Below are positions 46,601-52,606 of a stretch of DNA of 64,000 nt, one piece after another (position 1 is the first letter of the stretch; the number at the start of each line of letters is the position of its first letter). The stretch is from the NCBI GenBank assembly GCA_965261065.1, contig OZ253444.1, forward strand, positions 6,634,001-6,698,000, in the 5' to 3' direction. A program made the translations under genes and the position numbers. The DNA is from JAKZVK01 sp965261065 (GTDB lineage: Bacteria > Acidobacteriota > Terriglobia > Bryobacterales > UBA6623). The notes under the pieces were generated by a model, which saw only the letters and a list, made by a program, of their open reading frames with translations, ran no database searches and was not told where the DNA came from.

Positions 46601-46717
46601 AACGGCCGGGGCCGAAGGACGCTGTACTCGATCGAAGACGACTTGTTGTTGGCGCCTCCGGGCGCGACGATGGCCCAACCGCCCATGCCGTTCGGGTCGG
46701 AGGGAGACGGGCACTAG
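43673..46717 (+). CDS. P1B-type heavy-metal ATPase fused to an HflK-like SPFH domain
   Basis: 1014 aa from TTG 43673, just after an in-frame stop at 43664. Residues about 1-640 form a P-type ATPase: VDESPITGES actuator motif, the transmembrane CPC (VGCPCALILATP, near 274), phosphorylated Asp of DKTGTLT near 319, SDHPLAK, and CDGVNDAPAL, where the usual first Gly of GDG is Cys. No N-terminal metal-binding domain. After a linker and a further helix (ALIVAAVLWVLSGFYELQ) comes an SPFH/HflK region from about 688 (PGEVGIITRFGRRIEPDRQPG; LTGDQNMIEMTAVVHYDL). The CPC motif suggests Cu, Zn or similar transport. HflK normally forms cages round FtsH. The stop codon lies in a MITE end. Confidence 0.85.
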   Translation: MHVVSEDHSINKDPRERVKYIGFTVTVGLFLLLNFTGLFRYILGIDTAIILTLLAGYKTFQRAIGELLEKRISADLAICIAAVAALTVGEYLVAAEAMFIMLVGEGLEAYAAGRTEAAIHKFVERLPRRARVLREGEEMEVSVEELTPGDLVVVRAGERISADGLIEAGQSSVDESPITGESVPRDKAEADEVYSGTLNGHGLLHIRVTHAGEDSTLARVVHLVEDAKTRKAPVVRQADRYARYFLPALLLAAGATYHFTADWLRMVAVLIVGCPCALILATPAAMVAGIGGLARRGILVRGGSILQSGAAVDTVVFDKTGTLTSGRFRIVKTLAAEGFTEEQVVSLGASAESGSDHPLAKVIVESTREQGIEFETSSDAQIIPGRGAQSLVGGRLIRAGNEAFLSESGIHDVKPYLEEADRAGATAVLVSSDSELAGAILLRDSAREGAAEAVHSLEQMGIQRVILLTGDRQRAAEAIAREVGIANVEAGLLPEQKLERIRQLQSEGRTVAMVCDGVNDAPALAAADVGVAVVGSGADIAAEAADVVDLNKTLEKLPRLLQVSRHAVTIVWQNIIIFAGVVNVVAVVAAGRGLLGPIGAAVVHQIASLLVMVNSLRLLRVERTRGKRGRLGRLVDRTPLTTWWHDFTHWLGHLDPASGFAWLWERRRGLVKPALIVAAVLWVLSGFYELQPGEVGIITRFGRRIEPDRQPGLHYKFPAPIESLTRLANLRVRTVEVGFRTILTSEEEGVVGEFFEPPAYEWNAQHRMGRFERKPDEALMLTGDQNMIEMTAVVHYDLERPDAFVFEQLDAETTLKVAAESVIQRIVNSTPLDDLLTTRRRDLEQQAAETLNGRLQSYRTGARVLRVRFQDVHPSVEVVDAFREVAGALEEKSRRINAAEGYRNEQVALARGRAVARVTNAEAFAVGRENRAGGDAARFRNFEAGYRTAPGPNATRLYLETMEEILPNRRKLILDGNGRGRRTLYSIEDDLLLAPPGATMAQPPMPFGSEGDGH

Positions 46718-46835
46718 TGGACTGTCGCAAAGAAGACTTAATGGTAAGCGAGCAGCCGGGCGGGCGCAGGGGCCCGCCCCTACAGTCTCACAACGATATT
46801 CCTGCACCTAAGGAATCTCTGCGACATTCCACTAG
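46714..46835. mobile_element. MITE-like element, 122 bp, containing the ATPase stop codon
   Basis: CTAGTGGACTGTCGC (46714-46728) pairs with the complement of GCGACATTCCACTAG (46821-46835), 14 of 15. The interior has GGGCGGGCGCAGGGGCCCGC, then CCCTACAG, closely related to 8182-8282. The TAG stop of the fused ATPase (46715-46717) is inside the left end. No coding capacity. Confidence 0.7.
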
Positions 46836-46895
46836 CGAGGTCGCTAGCCGTCTGGCCTAAGGGCTTCTGTCACGATGTGTTTGAGGTAAACCACC

Positions 46896-47889
46896 ATGCA
46901 CGATCACATGCATTCCCACGACGGTCACGATCATCATCATGATCACGACCGCGATCATGACCACGGCAACCACCAGCACGGGCCCAGACGTTCGCTCGAC
47001 TGGAACGCCTTGGCTGGGGACTGGCGGAAGTACGCCCCTTATCTCGGCGGACTGCTGCTCGCCGTGCTGCTCTACGCGAGTTGCTTCACGGTTGCGGAAA
47101 CCGAGTATGCCCTGGTAACCGAGTTCGGGCGGCCGGTTCGCACGGTGAGCGACGCTGGGCTGCACGTGAAGTGGCCCCACCAGTGGGCCACCTACTTCGA
47201 CCGCCGCCTGCGGGTCTATAACCCAACGCCGTCGGAGTTCCTCACGCGCGACAAGAAGAACCTGGTGCTCGAGAGCTACGTGCTGTGGCAGGTGGACGAC
47301 CCCCAGACGTTCGTCGAAACCGTCGGCAACGCCGAAGCCGCCGAGATGCGGCTGCACGACATCGTGTGGGCGGGGCTGGCCGCGTCGTTGGGACAGCACA
47401 ACCTCGACAGCATCGTCTCGCCCGACCCGGGGCAGGTCCGCGCCGAGAGCATGCTCGATCAGCTAACCGAGCAGACTGGCGCGCGCGCTTGAAGAATACG
47501 GCATTCGCGTGGCGGACGTACGCATCAAACGCCTCAACCTGCCCGAGCAAAACAAGCAGAGCGTCTTCGGCCGCATGCGCGCCGAGCGTGAGCGCATCGC
47601 GCGCCAGTACCGCGCCGAGGGGGAAGAGGCAGCCTTGCGCATCCGCGCCGATGCCGACCGCCAGCGGGAAGAGATTCTTTCCCGTGCCTACAAGCAGGCG
47701 GAAGAGGTCAAAGGACACGGCGATGCCGAGGCGGCGCGGATCTACGGGGAAGCCTACTCGCGCAATCCGCGGCTTTATAAGTTGACGCGGACGCTCGAAG
47801 CGTACAAGAAGGCGCTCGACGACAAGACCACTGTGGTGTTGAGTTCCGACTCGGAGTTATTGAGGCTCCTGACGCGAGGAAATCAGTGA
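46896..47889 (+). pseudogene. HflC-like SPFH protein with His/Asp-rich N-terminus, frameshifted in a GC repeat
   Basis: ATG 46896, 9 nt after GAGGT. The first 30 residues are mostly His and Asp (MHDHMHSHDGHDHHHDHD). One transmembrane helix (YLGGLLLAVLLYASCFTV) and an SPFH domain follow (TEYALVTEFGRPVRTVSDAGLH). The frame ends at TGA 47490 after EQTGARA. The homologous sequence continues in another frame (LEEYGIRVADVRIKRLNLPEQN, then an Arg/Ala/Glu-rich coiled region to 47889). The break is at GGCGCGCGCGC; one more GC unit would restore the frame exactly. Real mutation, slippage or assembly error cannot be separated. HflC is the partner of HflK. Confidence 0.75.
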
Positions 47890-47934
47890 AGGGTGGCAAA
47901 AGCACCATCGCGATCTTGAGGCGCGAACTGAAAA

Positions 47935-48014
47935 GTAGGGGCACAGCATGCTGTTCCCGTGTTCGAGTCCAGTCGTCCGCTTCAGCCGCCGGGCACGGCA
48001 TGCCGTGCCCCTAC
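47935..48014. repeat. Interspersed palindromic repeat, two-arm unit
   Basis: GTAGGGGCACAGCATGCTGT (47935-47954) opens the unit and GGGCACGGCATGCCGTGCCC then CTAC (47991-48014) closes it, so outer arms are inverted (GTAGGGGCAC / GTGCCCCTAC). The same unit occurs at 52510-52586, and the right arm alone at 8061-8084. It lies directly before the start of the next gene. Confidence 0.7.
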
Positions 48015-48030
48015 GTTTGATGAGAACCCG

Positions 48031-49083
48031 ATGAGCACGACCATCGAAACCGGGCTCGATATCCCGCCGGTGCCAAGCGAACCAACGCCTGTGCAGCCCG
48101 AGGCCCCCGCGCCACCTCGCCCGTCGGTCAGTGCGAGGAACGTCACGCTCGGTCTGGTTGCACTCTGGCTGCTGAGCGGCATCTATCTGGTGGGAGCCGA
48201 CCAGCAGGCCGTCGTGACCCGCTTTGGCCGGATCGTGGAACAGCGCGTTCTGCCGGGCATCCACTACCGCTGGCCGTACCCGATTGGCGAGGTGCACAAG
48301 CTCCGAACGCTGCAACGCCAACGAGCCTTCATCGGCGGCGCCGCGGCCGACCAGGCGCTCGGACAGGTCCAGCCGCTCGAATCCCAGTTCCTAAGCGGCG
48401 ACCAGAATCTCATTCAAGTCCGCACCGTCGTTCAGTACAGCGTGGCAACGCCGGCCGACTACCTGTTTCGCGCCCGCGACGTCGCCCGGACTGTCAGTGC
48501 GGCTGTGGAAGCCGAACTCGCCCGGCAAATCGCCTCCCGCAACGTCGACGACGTGCTGACAACCGAGAAGGTGGCGATTCAAGAGACCGTCCGGCAGCAC
48601 GCGCAGGGTCTGGTGGACGACTACGGTCTGGGCGTCGTGCTCTCGACCGTCAACATTGAATACATCGCGCCGCCTCCGGAAACGGCCGCCGCCTTCCGGG
48701 ATGTCGCCAGCGCGCGGGCGGACTCGGTCCGTATCATCAACGAAGCGCAAGGATATGCGAACGATCTCCTGCCGCGCGCGCGGGGCGAGGCACAGACGCT
48801 GGCGGAGGCGAGCGAGGCCTATCGCCAACGCCTGGTCAACCAGTCGCAGGGCGACGCCTCGCGCTTCACGCAATTGGAGCGCGAGTACCGCAAGAACCCC
48901 GAGATCACGCGCAGCCGCCTGTATCTCGAAGCAATGGAAGAGGTATTGCCTCGGCTCAAGAAAACCATCGTCGACAGCCGGGGCGACCTCGACATGACGA
49001 TCGTTCGGCGCGACCCTTCGTCGAAGAGGAGCGAAGCCGATACCCTGCCCCCGGCGACCACCGCCTTCCCGCCCGCGCCATGA
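48031..49083 (+). CDS. HflK-like SPFH/band-7 membrane protein
   Basis: 350 aa from ATG 48031 (MSTTIETGLDIPPVPSEPTP). A Pro-rich cytoplasmic N-terminus, one membrane helix (LGLVALWLLSGIYLVGA), then the SPFH domain (DQQAVVTRFGRIVEQRVLPGIHYRWPYPIG; LSGDQNLIQVRTVVQYSV; ASRNVDDVLTTEKVAIQE) and an Ala/Glu/Arg-rich coiled-coil tail (INEAQGYANDLLPRARGEAQTLAEAS). This is the closest to canonical HflK in the cluster. With the HflC-like protein it could form a membrane cage; ftsH is not in the window. Confidence 0.85.
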   Translation: MSTTIETGLDIPPVPSEPTPVQPEAPAPPRPSVSARNVTLGLVALWLLSGIYLVGADQQAVVTRFGRIVEQRVLPGIHYRWPYPIGEVHKLRTLQRQRAFIGGAAADQALGQVQPLESQFLSGDQNLIQVRTVVQYSVATPADYLFRARDVARTVSAAVEAELARQIASRNVDDVLTTEKVAIQETVRQHAQGLVDDYGLGVVLSTVNIEYIAPPPETAAAFRDVASARADSVRIINEAQGYANDLLPRARGEAQTLAEASEAYRQRLVNQSQGDASRFTQLEREYRKNPEITRSRLYLEAMEEVLPRLKKTIVDSRGDLDMTIVRRDPSSKRSEADTLPPATTAFPPAP

Positions 49084-49096
49084 CCAAGCAGCAACC

Positions 49097-49603
49097 ATGA
49101 CCCAACAGCAGAAGGTGCGCACCGTCACGATCGGCGTCATCGGGCTCGCCTTTCTGATTGCGGTAGGCAGACAATTGGACTGGAACTTCCCCGAAACCGG
49201 CGCGGCGGCGATCGTTGCGAGCGAGCCCGCCAAACCCGTCGATCCGGTCGACACCATCAACCGCATGGTGGACGCCGCCGGCGACGGCGATGTCGAGGCC
49301 TACTTGTCGTACTTCAGCGGACCGATGGCGCGGCGTCTGCGCCAGACGCTTGATGAGATGACGCGCGACGGCTTCGCGAAATACCTTATCGAGACCAATC
49401 AGCGCATCAAGGGCTTCGCGATGTACGAGCCTGAGACGATCTCTGAGCGCGAGGTGGAGGTACGCGTGGAATACGTGTACGCCGACCGCAACGAGGCGCA
49501 GCAGTTCTACCTCGAGAAGCGCACCGACCAGTGGACGATCGCCCGCATCGATGACACCGAGCGGGTGGAAACCCTGGTACCGTACGGCACCCCGGTTTAT
49601 TAA
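49097..49603 (+). CDS. Small membrane-anchored protein, NTF2-like fold suspected
   Basis: 168 aa, ATG 49097, 13 nt after the HflK-like gene. One N-terminal hydrophobic helix (TVTIGVIGLAFLIAVG) is followed by DTINRMVDAAGDGDVEAYLSYFSGPMARRLRQTL, which suggests an NTF2-like or DUF4878-type cone fold, and a C-terminal beta-rich part (EVRVEYVYADRNEAQQFYLEKR). I do not recognise the family with certainty. Position implies a part in the SPFH/ATPase system. IS1380 copy 5 inserted one base after its stop. Confidence 0.7.
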   Translation: MTQQQKVRTVTIGVIGLAFLIAVGRQLDWNFPETGAAAIVASEPAKPVDPVDTINRMVDAAGDGDVEAYLSYFSGPMARRLRQTLDEMTRDGFAKYLIETNQRIKGFAMYEPETISEREVEVRVEYVYADRNEAQQFYLEKRTDQWTIARIDDTERVETLVPYGTPVY

Positions 49604-49744
49604 CCCCGCATTTTCAATTTGATGTTTGACATCCCGACCTTCCAGCGGCCTTGAGCGTCTTTATTCATAGGGGCTAGAGCCCGATGAGGACGCCATGGAG
49701 GCCAACACCCAATGGGTGAAAAACAAACCAAGCCATTCCAGCTA

Positions 49745-50838
49745 TTGAGTCCCGCATAATATCCCGTCACTCGAAGCAAAGCGAAGACTGTTTCCAGAAG
49801 GCCGTGATCAAACGCGGTTTGCGGTGCATGCGGCGGAGTGCCTTGCGGACCCGCTCGTTCAGCTCGCCGTAGTCCTTCGGACAGACGTTCGGCAACTCGT
49901 GCTGCTTCCAGTAAGCCCAGATGTATTCCACCGGATTCAACTCCGGCGCATAGGGTGGCAAGTACTCGGTTGCGATGTGGCCTTCGGAGAGTTGGATGAA
50001 CTCTTGCACCAGGCGGCTACGGTGCGCCGGCAGCCGGTCCCAGACGATCAGCAGCGGCCGATCGATATGACGTACCAACGCCTTGAGAAAGTCGATCACT
50101 TGCTCTTTGCCGATCGCACCGGGATAGAGCCGGAAGTAGAAGTTACGCAGCGTCAGCCCCGCCGAGACGGAAAGCTTCTCCCAGTTGAAGTTAAACTGCA
50201 GCACCGGTGTTTGGCCACGTGGCGCCCAGGTGCGGCAGCGATGCGGCTTCTGACTCAATCCGCTTTCGTCGATGAAGACGAGCGTACGGCCTTCGTTTTG
50301 GGCTTTTTTTTAATGCGCGTCCAGGTCTTGCGCTTCCAGGTGCGGATCTGCTCTTCGTTGCGCTCGCGCGCCTTTCCGACCGGGCGTTGCGGGCTCCAGT
50401 CGAGCGCTCGCAGGATCTTCCAGACGTGGCCTTCGTGGTAGTCGACCCCGAACTCGTCTCCGATCAGCCGAGTCACCCGCGGACAGCTCCACAGGGGCGT
50501 GGGGAAGCCGTGGGCTTGCGGGCCTTCCAGCAACAGCGACGTCAGGCGTTCGCGTTGTGCGGCATCGAGGAGCGGCTTGCGTCCGGCGCGCCCGGCCTGG
50601 CGGAGTCCGGCCGCACCCTGCTCGCGGTATTGCCGCCGCCACGCACTGACGGTTTGGCGAGCGACTTTCAACCGTCTTGCCGTCTCGGACTGATTGTGGC
50701 CTTGGTGGAGCAGCCGCATCGCTTCGAAACGGCGCTTCTCCAGGGCCTTGAAATCCCGCTTCACACCTTTGGGGTTGCCCATACATATATAGATGCTCCA
50801 AACTATCAAAAAGTGTCATAATAATTTGCGGGATTCAA
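49745..50838 (-). mobile_element. IS630-family insertion sequence, nested
   Basis: 1094 bp. Inverted ends TTGAGTCCCGCA (49745) and TTGAATCCCGCA (complement of the right end, 50827-50838). TA is duplicated at 49743-49744 and 50839-50840, the family-typical target. Its removal restores the IS1380 transposase frame (QLSFNG). Confidence 0.93.
49767..50782 (-). CDS. IS630-family transposase with -1 frameshift at A8
   Basis: Starts at ATG 50782 (MGNPKGVKRDFKALEKRRF). The first frame has helix-turn-helix segments (LHQGHNQSETARRLKVARQTVSAWRRQY) and a Pro/winged-helix-type region. At the run of eight A (minus strand, 50311-50304) a -1 slip joins it to the second frame, KAQNEGRTLVFIDESGLSQKPH, which holds the first catalytic Asp, then LIVWDRLPAHRS and YAPELNPVEYIWAYWK (second Asp and Glu). 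The shift at an A-rich run is the usual expression mode in this family. Confidence 0.9.
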
Positions 50839-52509
50839 TAAGTTTCAATGGGCTTCTCAAAGTCGATTTCCAGGGATCGCACGTCACTTCCGACGGTGGC
50901 CTGATTTTGGTTCGCGAACTGGACGAACGGCTCGGTCTCGGAGAACTGATTGACGAGCATCTCAGCGACTCCCGGCAAGGCACAAACAAGCAGTTCACGC
51001 TCGCTGATCTGTTGCGGCAGTCGGTTTACAGCCGACTCGCCGGCTACGAGGACCTCAACGACGCCGAGCGGGTTTCGATCGATCCGACGTTTCGGCTGAT
51101 CGGTTCGCAGAAGATCTGGGATCGCGGTGCGGCCTTGACCTCGACGCTGCACGGCTTCGAGACGGAGATGCTGGCGAGCGAAGAGAACCTGCTGGGGCTG
51201 ATGGCGCTGAACCGAGAGCTGGTCGGGCAAGCGGAAGCGTTCGACGACGCCGAGCGGGTCGTTCTGGACCTGGACTCCACCGAGAGTCCGGTCCATGGCC
51301 AACAGGAAGGCAGTGCCTACAACGGACACTTCGAGTCGGTCTGCTACCACCCGTTGCTTTTGTTCAACGGTCATGGTGATTGCCTCGCTGCCAAGCTGCG
51401 TCCAGGCAACGTGCACAGCGCCGAGGACTGGGATGAGCTCTTGTTGCCGGAGATCGAGCGCCAACAGGCTGCGGGCAAGCAGGTCGCCTTCCGGGGCGAT
51501 GCGGCCTTTGCGAAGCCGGAAGTTTATGAGACTTCGGAGGAACGCGGAGTACAGTACGCCATTCGCATTCCGGCCAACAAGAGCTTGGAGCTGGAGATCG
51601 AAGACATCCTGTTTCGCCCGCCGGGAAGGCCTTCCCGCAAGCCCTTGGTGCGCTACAAGAGTTTTCGCTATCAGGCGGAGAGTTGGTCGCAGGCGAGGCG
51701 GATCGTCGCTAAGGTCGAGCATCACCAGGGCGAGCTGTTCCCGCGCGTCGGATTCATCGTGACGAGCATGAGCTTGCCGAGCCGCTCGGTGGTGCGCTTC
51801 TACAACAAGCGCGGCACGGCGGAACAGTGGATCAAGGAAGGCAAGCAGGCGACGCACTGGACGCGATTGTCGTGCCATCGATTTCGGGCCAACGAAGTGC
51901 GGTTGCAACTGAGCGTGCTGGCCTACAACCTGGGCAATCTTTGGCGGCGGCTGGGGCTTCCGCAGCGAATCAAGAGTTGGTCGCTGACGAGCTTGCAACA
52001 CAGGTTGATGAAGACCGGCGGTCGGCTGGTCAAGCACGCGCGGTATTACTGGCTCTTATTGGCGGAGGGACATCTGAACCGGCGGCTGTTCGGCGACATG
52101 CTGCACAAGATCTGGGCGCTGCCGCTGCCGAGTGGGTAGCATTGCCGGAGTGAGGATCAACAGCTTTTGGCTCCAAAAGGTTTCGCAAGGAGCAGTGTCG
52201 GCCGGAGCGCCGTTCAAGCCGCTCAATCAACGACTGTGAGCGGTCGAACCAGCTCTGGCGACTACCAGCAGAGGTGATGTGCAGGGTTCAGCGTGAAAGG
52301 ACGTGCTGTTCGGAGCGGAGCGGGTGTATACTGTGGCCGTGCCAGGGCCAAAATGGAAATCCTGGTCAAGAACCTTCCTGAGACTGTCTGGCCGGGCTGG
52401 AAAGAGTATATCCCAACCCGCATATGGCGTATTCCGGTTAACACGTCGCGGAAACAAACTGGCCAGGGGCTCCGCTCTTGATATCCCGGCGGAAACGGCG
52501 TATCGAGAA

Positions 52510-52586
52510 GTAGGGGCACAGCATGCTGTGCCCGCCGGTCAAGTAGTCCGTTCAGAGCAGCCGGGCACGGCATGCCGTGCCCCTAC
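52510..52586. repeat. Interspersed palindromic repeat, two-arm unit
   Basis: GTAGGGGCACAGCATGCTGT (52510-52529) and GGGCACGGCATGCCGTGCCC then CTAC (52563-52586). Same organisation as 47935-48014. It ends 21 bp from the rng stop codon and could act as a transcription terminator hairpin for rng, although no U-tract follows. Confidence 0.7.
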
Positions 52587-52606
52587 ATCGCCCCTGGCAC
52601 GTCGGT

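Larger units (their letters stand above)
49712..52139 (+). pseudogene. IS1380-family transposase (copy 5), interrupted near its N-terminus
   Basis: The original frame starts at ATG 49712 and runs 11 codons (MGEKQTKPFQL) to the IS630 insertion. It resumes at 50841 and ends at 52139. The remainder is almost identical to copy 4, with intact catalytic regions. The right end of the IS630 offers a new ATG at 50793 (MLQTIKKCHNNLRDSISFNGLLK), giving a 448-residue open frame in which only the first 11 residues are replaced. It might therefore still make a functional enzyme. Confidence 0.85.
49605..52437 (+). mobile_element. IS1380-family copy 5 plus 72 bp of captured DNA, split by IS630
   Basis: Left end CCCGC at 49605; normal right end ...AAATCCTGG at 52365. 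TTAAC lies directly left (49600-49604), but on the right it is found only at 52438-52442, 72 bp beyond the normal end. So the segment 52366-52437 probably moved with the element, as in copy 3. The complement of its outer end (CCGGAATACGCCATATG) shares 10 of 17 bases with the left end of the IS, a plausible surrogate end. An IS630 element occupies 49745-50838. Confidence 0.75.
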
